NCBI GenBank assembly: GCA_026119855.1
Contig: JAOWBW010000192.1
Span: 496,001-560,000 of the forward strand
Reading direction: 5' to 3'
DNA: 64,000 bases
From: Campanula takesimana
Lineage: Eukaryota > Streptophyta > Magnoliopsida > Asterales > Campanulaceae
Shown here: positions 20,977 to 32,900 of the stretch, piece after piece
How the letters are laid out: the number at the start of each line of letters is the position of its first letter
Numbering within the stretch: the stretch's first letter is position 1
Position numbers and translations under genes: made by a program
Notes under the pieces: generated by a model
Seen by the model: the letters and a program-made list of their open reading frames with translations, nothing else
Told to the model about the DNA's origin: nothing
The model's database searches: none

Positions 20977-22332
20977 TGTTGTTTAAATATGTGTAGGACA
21001 TAGAATTGCTTAATCCCAATCATAGTTAACACTTAGGATCCCCCAATTTTTTATTAGAACCTTTGTAAGGTACCACTAGGATTCTTTGTGACCAGCACAG
21101 GTGTATAACAACTTTTCAATCAAGACAAACCAGCTAGAGGAAGCAAATCAGCAGACCAGCATTCAAGTTGCCGATCAACTTAGCATTCAAGTTGCCGATC
21201 GGCAAAGACAGTCTGTACTGGTAGTCAGGTTACATCACTCCACCTTAAATTCAACCTTACTGATTGTCTTTGTCCTTTCGTACTGTCTTATCCGACAGTA
21301 GTTTATCTGCTCTGTCATAATTGCTGCGCCGTCTGACACATAGCCATTTTTAGCTATACTCTGTCTCTACTTGCTTTTGCAAGTAACCGGTTGAGACAAA
21401 GGGGTCTTTACCCATCAGACTTTTCCAAGCATGCGTGTATTCCATATCTTCGCCATTAATGCCAAAGATACCGCATTTAATGCTCCTTACCTAACCGGCT
21501 GGAAATTCAAATTGTTAACCTTCTTCCTCAAGACTCAAGTCATTAACTCCTATAAATAGAGGACTTGGAGGATTGAAGAGGGTTGGTGATTTCAAGTGCA
21601 TTGAAGATAATTGATTGTTTAGAGCATTCATTGAAGCTCAAACATTCCTTGTCCCAGAAATCATTAGACAATTGTTAGGACATACACTTGTGCACAAACT
21701 CATCAACTTTGTCAGTATTCCCGAACTAGATTATTTTAAGGAATACGTTGCTTAAGTTATTCACACACTCACCTGAGTGAGATAAGTTCTCTTGGACTTG
21801 CCGCTAAAAAAAAACACTTGGTCAGATTTGTACTACGATCCATTAGTGATCTCTAGAATTTAGTCTTTGTATCCGGCAAAGCCGCTTTTGTAATAGACTA
21901 GGGATATCTAATAGTGCTCTTAACCCAAATCCAAGTTCTGACCAAACTTGGTAGAGGATGTAGCAGTATTTACACTGTGAACCTCTCCAAATCATTATGT
22001 CCCTTGTTACTTATTTTATCCTTGCCGGTTGGATCTCTATCACCGGCATATCTTACTTGTTCTTACTGATTCATTGTAATTTCTATTTACCAATCTCTTG
22101 AAACTGCATTGAACTTTTTGAAATCACTTTGTGTTTAAACCAAGCTCTCAAAACCATTTCACTGAATTTGTGTGAGTTAAACTAAGTCATATCTTCTCTG
22201 CTGCGCTTACTGATAATAGTTTGCAAACTGATAAGTGACTTTGTTTTTATAAAGTGTTTCTTTGAAAAAGTTTTAAAAAGGCTATTCATCCCCCCCCCCT
22301 CTAGCCTATTTTCCTACCAATTGGGCCTAACA
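20977..22332 (+). repeat. 3' LTR of copia A
   Basis: 1,356 bp, starting TGTTGTTTAAATATG and ending TTGGGCCTAACA (TGTT...AACA). TATAAATA lies at 21551-21558. GCCGATC motifs occur at 21165-21200, and a C tract followed by CTCTAGCC near the end is shared in style with the copia B LTR. Confidence 0.85.
21551..21558 (+). promoter_or_regulatory. TATA box of copia A LTR
   Basis: CCTATAAATAGAGG, about 575 bp into the LTR, a normal place for the U3/R border. Confidence 0.6.
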
Positions 22333-22491
22333 CGCCTTGTATCACTGTGCGCCATCCCATGCGCCAATGATTCTATGCGCCTGACTTATCTAAGCGCCTC
22401 AAATTTTCTATGCACCTAAAATATACTTTGATCATTTTATGTTTCTATGCGCCTGTTCACTCCTAACTTAAATCATGGTTAATCTTTGTAG

Positions 22492-24875
22492 GATATTGCA
22501 AATTTTAGGCCCGGTGAGACCTTTGATCTTGCTGAGTTATCTGAAGATCAAATGGGCTTGGACATCATTGCTACCATCAATACAGCTGGACTCACTCCAT
22601 TATTCACTCTGGACCAGCCCTTCTATTCTCCACTTCTTGTTGATGAGTTCTTCTCCACTGCCCAGTTCTTTGAGACACCAACTGATGTTGAAGGATTAGT
22701 GCGCTACCGAATACGCGCCGTTGTACAAAATGTTGACATCACAATTTCTACGGGCACAGTCAAGCACGCAGTGAATTTCAATACCACTAGCCCTCAAAGC
22801 ATCGCCGATAAAGCCAACACTTATTCAGTCGCTGCGCAGAACATAGTGGCGCGCACCTATCTCAAAATCCCCACTCTTCAGAATAACATCAAGTCTGTTG
22901 AGATAAGGGATGGTGGTGACCTGATGGCTCACATAGCGCATTTAGTGGATACATCTATAGTATTCAAGACGGGGAACGTGAACAGATTCACGGTGGAGCA
23001 GTGGGAGTATACTGCTGCCATTATGGGAAAGGCTAAACTCAACTGGACTCAAATTCTATTCAAGACTTTGCGAGACCAGATTGACAAATACAACAAGAAT
23101 AAGGCTGAAGGGAAGACTAAATTCAAGACTCACTGCAGAATCCTCACGAAAATTTTCCTAACTTACCCTGCTCTTGTAACATTCCTTAATGAGAATCTCG
23201 TCTATAAATTAGATGATGTACCAGTGTTTGGGAAAGATAATCTGGTGTTGAAAAGGCGCAGGAAGCGCATTGACAAGTGCGCGCCACGAGTTAAGGGTGC
23301 TCAGTTGGTTGATGAAGCCACTGAGTCAGATGAGGCTGATGAAGAACGTGCAGCAGATGGCGCAGAACTGAAATTGCTCCTAGCGCTGGAACTAGCGCAG
23401 GAACAGATAAAGGCAAGGGGATTGCAACCGTTGTTGAACAAGAAGGCAGACCTCTAAAGCGCCCACAGATCGAAAAAGAGGACCTACAGGCTATCAAGAA
23501 AGCGCAGGAAGCTAGTTTGGCTGAGCGCAGAGAAAAAGCGATGAAGATTATCAGATTAAGCAAGCTGCTACTTTGGCGCAGAAAGAAAGGCAAAGAGGCG
23601 TAGGATCCAGCGCTGATGTACGCGCACCTGCTCCCTCTGCTCCTATTCCTCCTAGTGTTCGTGCGCCTCCAAAGAAAACCTCTACTGCTCCTGTCAAGAA
23701 AGTTACTATTGCGCCTGCTCCCATTATTCAACCCACTCCAACTCCAACTCCCGTCTCTCTCACACTTGAACAACAAAAAATCAGGGATAAACTATCTGCT
23801 GAATTATTTGGTGACCTTAGTGAGGATCAAGTTGAGGGGGAGCCAGAACCATTAATTAAGCGCAAATCTACTCGTGCGCTTGTGGCTCCTGCGCCTCCCC
23901 TTACTGCAGAAGAACCTAGTTCAAGTACTGAATATCTTCCTTCTCCTACTGCGCCTCAACACTCTCCTGCGCTCCAGTCCACTCCTGCGCCTACTCCTCC
24001 CACTCCAGATATGAGTATGGTAATCTCTCTTCTTCAAAAAATCCAGTAGGGTCAAGAACGCCTTGAATCTCAATTTGAGCTTCATACTTCTATGATCACG
24101 AATCAGGCAGACGAGATTGCTGCCATTAAGGGGGAGATAACGCGCATTGGCGCTGATATCAGAGACAAACATTTTCTCACTCCTCAGCAATGGAGCGATG
24201 CTATAGCTCAAATGAAGGACATGTTTAAAGACACGCTTGCTGAGCTTCGGGAAAGAATTGCAGGAGGAATCAAGCTCACAGATGGTCAGGATTTCATTGA
24301 TGCTATTAAGCAAGTTGAGACCAGTGTTGCTGCAGACATTAAGAAGTTGCTTAACTTAGTCACTGGTGAAAGTGATAAGTTAGTGAATGTTATGGATAAT
24401 CTCAAGGAGATCAAACATGAGCTTGAAAATTCTTCTAGCGCGCGTGTGGATTATGTGCACTCTTCTGCGCCCTCTTCTAGCGCTGGAATTGGCACGCCTC
24501 TTAACTCACGCTCCTTAATTTCTAAGTTGGACGTTTTAAAAGGAGTTGATTGTGACACATTTCAATGCCGCGTATTCTAGTGCTGATAGGCGCGCAGAGA
24601 TATATTCCTCTGACATTGTTTCCGTGCAAGTCTCTGTTGAAGCAAATCTTCAAGTGATTGCTGAAAACTTTTCTCAACAGCAGGCCACTATTCAACGCTC
24701 CATTGATGAGTATCAAGACATAAATGTTGGGCATCTGCGCTACCTCAGAGATGGTGTTCAAGAGACATTCACAAATGTTAACCATACTCTTCAACTTTCC
24801 AAACAAATTCAACGCTCGGTGACGGAGATTGGAGAAGGTTTGAAGGAAGACGACGCGCCTCCTCCCAACCCTTAG
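22492..24875 (+). pseudogene. Copia B extra ORF, decayed
   Basis: Coding begins at a splice-acceptor-like TTTGTAG (22485-22491) and passes the ATG at 22552. The first 280 residues resemble the N-terminal domain of copia A's extra ORF in kind. Then come a proline-rich region (23600-24000) and a long coiled coil (24060-24860). Frame changes occur near 23360, 23550 and 24537, and a TAG stop at 24047-24049; reading continues to the stop at 24873-24875. No membrane segment or signal peptide is evident. It is the counterpart of 16280-20613, and Ala codons here often use GCG, unlike copia A. Confidence 0.65.
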
Positions 24876-25394
24876 TTCTTTTCTTTTGTTTGTAAGTTGT
24901 TAGAATCTTTTGTGTTAGAAAATTTTTGTTAGTGATTCTAGTGCTTAAATGTTTTAGCACATCTTTTGTTTTTATTCTATTGAAAACTTGTAATCAACTC
25001 TCATATTTCAAGTTTTAATGAGAACAAAGCATCACTATTTCTCTCAAACCTTGTTCACTCAAACTTCTAGTTTGTATAACAATGAATGTTGTTTAAAATC
25101 ATATGCATCATATTTGAACTGCTTCATATTTCATGCATTGAGTTTAAACATTGTTTAAACACATTTCAAAACCAAAACTCATATACATTTTGAATGTGTT
25201 AAACTGTTATTTCTATCTTTCCATTTGTAATGATTTATCTTTATTGGAATAGATTAGAAATCTATATCTTGGACTAGTGTGTGCATTAACTTGAGACACG
25301 ATTTACCAATTTCATTTATTTGGACATGTTATTATCAAGTATAATGTTTGTCCCTGATATAGTAGGTAATGACATCAATCAAATAGGGGGAGAT
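24876..25394 (+). other. Copia B 3' untranslated region and polypurine tract
   Basis: AT-rich, no gene. It ends with ATAGGGGGAGAT immediately before the LTR. Confidence 0.7.
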
Positions 25395-26757
25395 TGTTGG
25401 GTATGCCCACTTATATCTCAGTTTCAATGTAATAGGATTGATTAGATTTGATTGATCCATCACCTAAGTTTTATTTCATGGACTTAAGACCCATATGTAA
25501 GAAGTATTTATACTTCATTTTTTAGGTAGTCCATTGTAATAGAATAGGCTTAGGAATAGGGCAAGATATCAAGATTCAAGAAAAATCACAAGTTGTTTTT
25601 GAGCCATGCGCCTACCAGAGCGCGCGCATATAGTCATGCGCCCAGTTATGCTACGCGCCCAATTGGCTCAACGCGACTCATTGATGAATGATTTAACACT
25701 TGGTGATTTATTGAATACAAGAAGACTTGAAGAAATTCAAACTACGCCAATGATCCAACGGTGGTTAAATAACACGTATGCACCCGCATCTAAGGACACC
25801 TGTCCATAACGGTTATATTTGTGTTATGTGTCTAACGGCTATAAAGGACACGTGCTCCACTCAATGACCGACAGCACATCTGTCCTTTGACCTTATCCAC
25901 AAGGGATTTCCAACGGCTAGTTTTTGGAGCTCTACTATAAATACCCCATAACTTCAAACGTTTTGAAGTTGCTAAGAATCTTTGAATTTCTCTCTCAAGC
26001 ATTTGTTGAAGATTTGAAGATTGCCTTTGAATTCCAGATTACTCAAGAACATCTTCATACCATCATACTTAGCCCAGATCCTCAAGCAAAACACTTAAGT
26101 TTTATTGTGCTCTAAATCTCATAGATCTAAAGAGCCTTAAAACTAAGAACACACACGCACCTCTTCATGTTTGATCACTTAGATCTTTCTTTAAGAGATA
26201 CACCGGTTTTATCTAAGATTTGTTCTTTCATAGAATACTAGATCTTGAGTTAGTGTATAAGCTCAAACGTTGTAATTTGTAACACTCACTCATTATATAA
26301 GATCTCCATTAGAAATCCAAGACTAACCATATTGGTAGAGGACGTAGATTATTTCCCGATCGAACCTCTCCAAATAGCGCGTATTAATATCTTGTCAATT
26401 ACTTTCAAGTTATTATCTTATCTCACTATTTGCTTGTTTATTCATTGTAGATTGATTGGAATTAATTGTGTTGTGTTGGTTATATCATTTGCCTTAGTTC
26501 CTTATTTCACCCACTTTGAGCCAAAATACTTAGAGTGTGTGTACGCCCCCTTTATCATACTTTGCGCCTATTTACTTAACTAAATTCCGCTGTGTATTTC
26601 ACTCACTCACTCACTTAGGCGCATTTCATAACGCTTATTTGATAAAGTGCGTATTTGCAATTGAGTTTATCAAGGGTACGAAAAGAATTTTAAAACAGCT
26701 ATTCACCCCCCTCCCTCTAGCTATTTTCCATACCCTTGTTGCCCTTTGGGACCAACA
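25395..26757 (+). repeat. 3' LTR of copia B
   Basis: 1,363 bp, starting TGTTGGGTATGCC and ending GGGACCAACA, with a TATA box at 25936-25943. It has clusters of GCGC (25605-25675). Start, end, an ACACCGGTTTT-type block and an AGATCTTGAGTTAGT block are shared with the solo LTR at 51979-53650. Confidence 0.85.
25936..25943 (+). promoter_or_regulatory. TATA box of copia B LTR
   Basis: CTACTATAAATACCCC, about 540 bp into the LTR. Confidence 0.6.
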
Positions 26758-28510
26758 CAAATAATTCCGTCAACCTAAATCCTAGATCTCTACTTGTAAC
26801 TCTTAAAGATGACATACTCAATATTATGCTAGAGGAGGGGTTAGTATTTATAGTCATAAATACTATAAACCCGAAAGGAAGAGGAAACTTATTTTTTGTA
26901 CCCAAAGTAACTCTAAGGAAACAATTTCCTAATTCTTAAACAAGTCTTTGTACTAGAAGTATACTTTTTGAGACGGTGTGAGTCCTAATTAACTTCATCA
27001 AAACCAAAGAAAGACTAAAGCACGTCACTTCTTATTATTTGGGCTAAAACATTCGGCCCATTTATTATTCCTTGTCTCTGCGCCTGTTTTGGTTTCATGG
27101 CTAAGGCTTTAAGCCATGGCCTTATCATCAGTCAAGACTCAGCTTTTGTGGCCTCAGCCCCGAGCCTTTGCCACACTCTTTCTGTCCCAAAATCACAATA
27201 CTTGTCGCGGACATATCCTTAACCAAAAATACTATTTTGATTCAAAGACATATTCCCAACAGATATCAATGTTTGAAAAATCTCATTTATGTTGAACATA
27301 AAATATCAAAGTGGGACAAACTTTCTGGGACAGAGAGAATATTTCATTTTAGAATGAGAATAAGGAAAAATGTTCTAAAGTATGTGTAGTGAGTTTGAAA
27401 GAGAGAGAAAGTGAGGTAGGGATTAGGGAATACTAAGTAGAAAGTGTTGTATCACAAGCGGGCTTCGTGAATAAAAAAATTACAATAAAATTTATATTTT
27501 AGGAAAGTGAGACTTTCTAATGGAACACCATAAATGGCAAAATGAGTCATTCACTCATTTATTATGAGACGGATGTAGATTTGGAGAGCCTCCTATCAAA
27601 GTCACAGAACATGTCTCTGCTATTATCCTACGAGAGTACATTTGCTGAAATACTTTTCTCAACTGGATGATATTCGGGCAAACGACAAATTGGGGTAACG
27701 TACTATTGAGTTTGTTGCAAATAATGGAACAAACCAAGAATTGACATCTTAATGTAACGTACTTTACCATCTCATATCATATTATAGAACGCATCTTAAC
27801 GATGTTAAAAAAATAACTGAAATTTGTTAAATATATTTAACATTGGTTAAAATCGTTACCCCTTTCCCAAACCCAAATACGCTCAACAAGAATTCGCGTC
27901 TCCCACTCCAGCTCTTCTCTTTACGGCAACCCCCATCTCCCAGTCGCCTCTTAATCCTGCCTCCCCACCACCGACCCCCACGTTGTTTCACATTCCGTTC
28001 CCTCCTCTCCCCTCCATAGCCATCGACCCCTTCCCCTAGGCCATCGCCTCCAGATCTTCATCACACAGCCCTCGAAATCTTGGTTCAATTTGAGGGAGGA
28101 GAGAGAGAGACGGGCGAAATCTGGTTCGATTGGAACAAAATCTGAGTTTCTTGGTTGGATATGAGCAAAATCTGGGTTCAATTGAGTGATTCTTGTTTTC
28201 GTGGTTTGATTATTTGAGCAAAAACTATATATGATTACTGGGTTGTTTTCTTGGTGGTCATATTGTTGATGATGGTTGTGCTTTGTGTATGATACAAGAA
28301 AAAAGATGAAAGGGCTGTTAGTTCTTCAACTATTGTTATTTTTTTAACAAGGTGGTTCATTTCGTTAATGAAATTTAACGTCATCCAACATGGTTGCATT
28401 ATTTGTAACCCGACATAAAAGTATGTTTCATTATGTTGTTAAAGAAGAGTAGGTTACCTTTTGTGTAACCAAGAGTGTAGTACGTTGCATTGGTTTGTAA
28501 TTATCTCGAT
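26758..28510. other. Degenerate intergenic DNA
   Basis: Holds an old minus-strand LTR-like piece with TATAAATA (about 26846-26853), a MITE-like unit (27176-27338) and a pyrimidine-rich stretch at 27880-28090 resembling a 5' leader without a following gene. No supported coding frame. Confidence 0.4.
27176..27338. mobile_element. Degenerate Stowaway-like MITE
   Basis: Left end CTCTTTCTGTCCCA and right end CTGGGACAGAGAG face each other over about 160 bp, in the style of CTCCCTCTGTCCC MITE ends. No clear TA duplication. Confidence 0.4.
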
Positions 28511-28825
28511 GATATTCAGATACATTTACCATGATATTGTATGAACTGGCTTCTCGACCCTGCAATAAAGTGGTTGCTCGTACTCTTTGATTTACCCCGC
28601 CGTATCTGTGCCGGACACTCGTATTTTAGTTTTGTAGACGAGTCCGGCGAGGTAAACCAAAGAGTCCGATATTCAGATACATTTACCATGATATTGTATG
28701 AACTGACTTCTCGACCCTGCAATAAAGTGGTTGCTCGTACTCTTTGATTTACCCCGTCGTACCTGTGCCGGACACTCGTATTTTAGTCTTGTAGACGAGT
28801 CCGGCGAGGTAAACCAAAGAGTCCG
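28511..28825. repeat. 157-bp tandem duplication, each copy with a long hairpin
   Basis: Copies at 28511-28667 and 28668-28825 differ at only a few bases. The right half of each pairs ACTCTTTGATTTACC with GGTAAACCAAAGAGT around a second stem, CCGGACACTCGT/ACGAGTCCGG. No coding potential. Confidence 0.85.
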
Positions 28826-29579
28826 AGCACCTTAGGTATCTGGGATATGTAATTGTCCCCTTGTTTTATCTTTATCTATTTTTTTTCTTAATGGTAGCTA
28901 GGGGTGGCCCATCGAGTAAGCAAATAAAGCACCCAAAAAATTGCTGATTTTTGGGGCCCCAATTATCTAGCCTCAATCCACTAGAAGACTCTCTTTGGAT
29001 GAGTATTTAATCCTCGACACAACACAATTCTGTAATTCGTTCTTTTTTTTATTTTTAAAGAAGAAATCCGTTTTCAAAAAGGGAAAAACTAATTGAGAAA
29101 AAAAAACTAATTCAAAATCTGACTTTGAAAAGGAAAAATTAATTCATAACTCGACTTTATTAACGAACTGTAACCTAGTTTAAAACCGACTTTTACCTTC
29201 CTGAGGCGAGACGACTGAAGCGAGTAGGCGACGGTAAAATTTACCTTCCAGACTTCCATCTAGCACTAGGAGGTAAGCTTTTTATGCTTTGAATTGAATT
29301 GATTTTGATCTTAGGCCATGAGTTTGATTTTGATGCCGTATTTTATTTTAAACAAAATATACATATAACTACATGCATATTATTTTTTTATTAATGTTTT
29401 AGCTTCTGTTTAAAAGACACTAAATGTACAGGGCCTCGCTAGAAAATTGCTTAGGGCACCAAATTTAACAGAACCGCCCATGATGGTAGCCCACCAAGCA
29501 ATCACCGGCTCGGTATCCATAAATGTTGTAGAAAGTAGCAGACTTAACATCTATATTGTCCATAGATAGATTGTCATCC
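28826..29579. other. Degenerate intergenic DNA
   Basis: Contains GGGGCCCC-type and GCTTAGGGCACC text reminiscent of old transposon debris. No gene. A short minus-strand frame (29465-29579) that begins ATGGATGAC once the TRIM insertion is ignored is unsupported. Confidence 0.35.
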
Positions 29580-30191
29580 TGTTGGGATCGCTCACCAATA
29601 AGAGAAATCGCAATAAGAGATAACAAAATACCCACGCACACAAAACAAGAACAAGACACAAGATTTAACGTGGTTCACCCCAACATCAATGGGCTACGTC
29701 CACATCGATCAACTTTTCACTATAATATCTTGGATTTACAAGATGACGAGTTTTCTTCAAGAAACTCGCAAAGACTCACTACTCTCTCAAATTGGTATTA
29801 CAAGAATGGAGATATCTCTCCTTCTCAACATTCTTGAAAATACACACACAAAGAACCCATAAAAAAACCCCATATTGGTGAAGCCTATTTGTATAGGGGA
29901 GGCACACCCAGTAATCCCCTCTTCCTCACATTCTCCCCTAAGGAAAGCCCCTCTTGGCACCACCAAAGCACACCCAAAATAATAGCCCTCATACCCTTTA
30001 TAAAGGCTTCAAATAAAACTATTTCCTAGTATAATAAGGAATCATTGTCCTACACTCATAAGAACTCACAAATTCCTCTCCTACTTGCATTAGGAAACAA
30101 TCTTCTCACTTCTTGTCCAATTCGGAAATAAATTCCTACGCATGATTTTCACAATCCAATTTGGATTAGAATTTGAGCCAAAATCCCAACA
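29580..30191 (-). repeat. TRIM 3' LTR
   Basis: TGTTGGGATCGC to AAATCCCAACA on the plus strand. It retains the GATTTAACGTGGTTCACC block missing from the partner LTR. Confidence 0.9.
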
Positions 30192-30719
30192 AATCTCCCC
30201 TTGACTCAAATTCTACCGCATCGTTGTCATCTTCAACTTGCATCTTCCATGATCTCCACTTTCTGTCGCATCGTCATCGGTCATCCTCAACACCACTTGT
30301 GTTTCCCTCAAAACTTGTACCGCTGCTCTCCACTAGCAGGAATCAAGAAGACTTTCGACACAAGGCTCCATCCGCGAGTTCACACAAGGGTAAATCCCAA
30401 ACACCACAAACGTGGTCCACCATAACCATCTTGTAACCATGATCTTCAAACTCCATTGATCGTCCCCCACAAATCTTGCTACTTCTGTCCGGACACTTTT
30501 ACCAATGCTAGGTAACTCAAAATCCAATCTCCACCGTTCAGATTGAATATATATGAGTCCCAAATATTCTCCCCAAAAATCAAGACGATCCAACGGTTAA
30601 CGAACGCGTTACGCCTCTTTCTTCACTGCTGCACTGAACAAAAACGGACCAGATCTGCTATCTTGTTTTTCTTCTATTTTGGATCTCTTCTATCGATGCG
30701 AATTCTCCCCTTCAACCAA

Positions 30720-30731
30720 GCTCTGATACCA
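30720..30731 (-). other. TRIM primer-binding site, initiator tRNA-Met
   Basis: The minus strand reads TGGTATCAGAGC two bases inside the 5' LTR, the classic plant initiator-Met primer site. Confidence 0.85.
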
Positions 30732-30733
30732 CT

Positions 30734-31304
30734 TGTTGGGATCGCTCACCAATAAGAGAAATCCCAATAAGAGATAACAAAATACCCACGCACACAAAAC
30801 AAGAACAAGACACAACATCGATCAACTTTTCACTATAATATCTTGGATTTACAAGATGACGAGTTTTCTTCAAGAAACTCGCAAAGACTCACTACTCTCT
30901 CAAATTGGTATTACAAGAATGGAGATATCTCTCCTTCTCAACATTCTTGAAAATACACACACAAAGAACCCATCAAAAAACCCCATATTGGTGAAGCCTA
31001 TTTGTATAGGGGAGGCACACCCAGTAATCCCCTCTTCCTTACATTCTCCCCTAAAGGAAGCCCCTCTTGGCACCACCAAGGCACACCCAAAATAATAGCA
31101 CTCATACCCTTTATAAAGGCTTCAAATAAAACTATTTCCTAGTATAATAAGGAATCCTTGTCCTACACCCATAAGGACTCACAAATTCCTCTCCTACTTG
31201 CATTAGGAAACAATCTTCTCACTTCTTGTCCAATTCGGAAATAAATTCCTACGCATGATTTTCACAATCCAATTTGGATTAGAATTTGAGCCAAAATCCC
31301 AACA
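30734..31304 (-). repeat. TRIM 5' LTR
   Basis: Same ends as the left LTR, adjacent to the primer site, 41 bp shorter. Confidence 0.9.
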
Positions 31305-32900
31305 CATCCATCTTTCTCTAAATGAAGGTTCAGTTTTAAATTTGAAGGGCAGTTTAGAAAGCACACAACAACCCTTAATAATGATCTCAACATATTGCAA
31401 TAGAACATATTGCAAAAGAGGGAAAATGGAAACTAGAACTTCTTGTTTAGTGAAGGAGGATTTAGTAAATTTTTTATTTTTTTAAAAAGAGGGACATTCA
31501 TTTTGGGTGAATTAGTATGAAGTAAATGGTGTCCTATTTGTATTGTATAGATCATATATTAGAGCATGTGAGGTTTTTTGGAGCTCTTTAGAGTTTTTTG
31601 CAAGTGTAGAGCTAGTTAAAAAGCTTTTTAAAGACAACTGTTTCTAGAAAGAACTCCTTTATGAGCATATCCATTAATCTTCACCAATTCCTCAAGTTGG
31701 AGAAAAAAGACCATTGTGAAATAAGCTTTGAGCTATTATGATGCCAAAACGTGATTGAATGATTGAATTAGTACTACCTGAGCGGTTCGGATAATCCATC
31801 AGCTCAATTGAGTAAAATAGACGAACAAACGACGAGCCTGGATAGTTTCCGGGGATGACCCTCCGGCATGAGAGTAAGTGTTTGTATGAGAAAAAATAAC
31901 GCGTAAATAATGACTAGAGAGAATTTAGCTAAGAATTTAACAGTTACTTTTTGTGTGAGGTGAATGTTGAATATACATAATATTGGGACACGTGGCCTTG
32001 GATCACGTGCCCTTGAATATCAGAGGGAATAAAATTGTGGATTTCGAGAATTGGTTGTAACTGAATCCATGTTGGTTGTGATAACTTGGACTTGGTCATT
32101 TTAGATGAGGCACGTAGGACAACCTGAGGTCGGTCGGATCGTGAACATCATATATGTGTGCTCTTTGTAGAGTTGATAACCGTACAAGTGTTGGTAATAA
32201 GTTGGGCCATAAAAAGTCAGGCACTGGGTAGGTTATAAGTGGGCCTTCTAGCTTGGGCTGATAGTTGGTCTCGACCTATTGACCTTTATTTTGTTTATTC
32301 CGTTGGAGTTTTTTATTTATAGACTGAGGATATATCATATGGAAGCCACAAAAATTTATTTAAAAGAGCACTATCGTTATGTGCCCGATTAGTATGAATA
32401 ACATCATTTATTATTCTTTGACTATTGAGTAAAAAGTTGTTGGATTAAGCTTATCCAACTCCCAATATTTTGGTAAGTCAATTGACCGGATTCGAAAACT
32501 CTAGATAATTAGTCACCACACTATTAGAAAATCCCCCCTCTCTTCTAGACATAATTGACAAGTCAATATTTTTAAATTTTTAGATGTGTTTTTCTAATTG
32601 CCTCAGTTTATTTATATGGGTAGAGTGACACATCCAATGGAATTGCAATAGTTGTTCCGATTATAATGGGTAGTATATGAAGATCACCAAACTTCATACC
32701 TTATTTTTAGTAAGGCGACATTTATTTTGGGACAAACAAAAATTGACAGTAGAATATTTATTTCGGGACAAAGAGAGTAATTAAATAAGGAACTTTTTTG
32801 TTTTTTTTTTTTCTTTTGATATGTACAAGGACCTTTTTTCGATGCTAATTGAATTTAGTATCAAAATGTTGATTTTTAATCCGCTATAGATGGAACTCTT
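31305..32900. other. Intergenic DNA, no gene seen
   Basis: AT-rich. CCGGGGATGACCCTCCGGCATGAG-like text (about 31849-31875) looks like an old LTR or MITE end. No supported frame. Confidence 0.4.

Larger units (their letters stand above)
13001..22332 (+). mobile_element. Copia A: SIRE/Maximus-like Ty1/copia element, 5' truncated by the gypsy insertion
   Basis: Starts mid-integrase exactly at the gypsy LTR edge, then reverse transcriptase/RNase H, a long extra ORF, a polypurine tract (20966-20976) and a 3' LTR (20977-22332). A long extra ORF after RNase H is the hallmark of SIRE/Maximus elements. The 5' LTR, gag and protease should lie beyond the far side of the gypsy element, left of the window. 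It is itself inserted in copia B; the five bases after the LTR are CGCCT. Confidence 0.85.
22333..26757 (+). mobile_element. Copia B: 3' portion of a second SIRE/Maximus-like element
   Basis: Resumes after the copia A LTR with a non-coding stretch (22333-22491, full of TGCGCC), then the extra-ORF remnant, a polypurine tract (25383-25394) and a 3' LTR. Pol is missing and should lie left of copia A, outside the window. A related solo LTR is at 51979-53650. Confidence 0.8.
29580..31304 (-). mobile_element. TRIM element (terminal-repeat retrotransposon in miniature)
   Basis: Two LTRs (29580-30191, 612 bp; 30734-31304, 571 bp) surround 542 bp of non-coding DNA. Target duplication CATCC lies on both sides (29575-29579, 31305-31309). 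The minus strand carries an initiator-Met primer site, TGGTATCAGAGC (30731-30720), beside the right LTR and a polypurine tract, AAGGGGAGATT (30202-30192), beside the left. The LTRs are nearly identical except for a 41-bp segment around 29670-29710 present only on the left. TATAAA lies in the right LTR at 31115-31110. It has no gag or pol and depends on another element's enzymes. Confidence 0.92.

Noticed and set aside
27880..28190. Leader-like pyrimidine-rich stretch and minus frame 27951-28181
   Set aside because: No downstream coding exon or splice-consistent frame could be read.
29465..29659. Small minus-strand gene cut by the TRIM
   Set aside because: Only about 38 codons remain outside the TRIM and nothing recognisable is encoded.
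30173..31095. Short frames inside the TRIM element
   Set aside because: LTR and interior text with no domains; TRIMs are non-coding.
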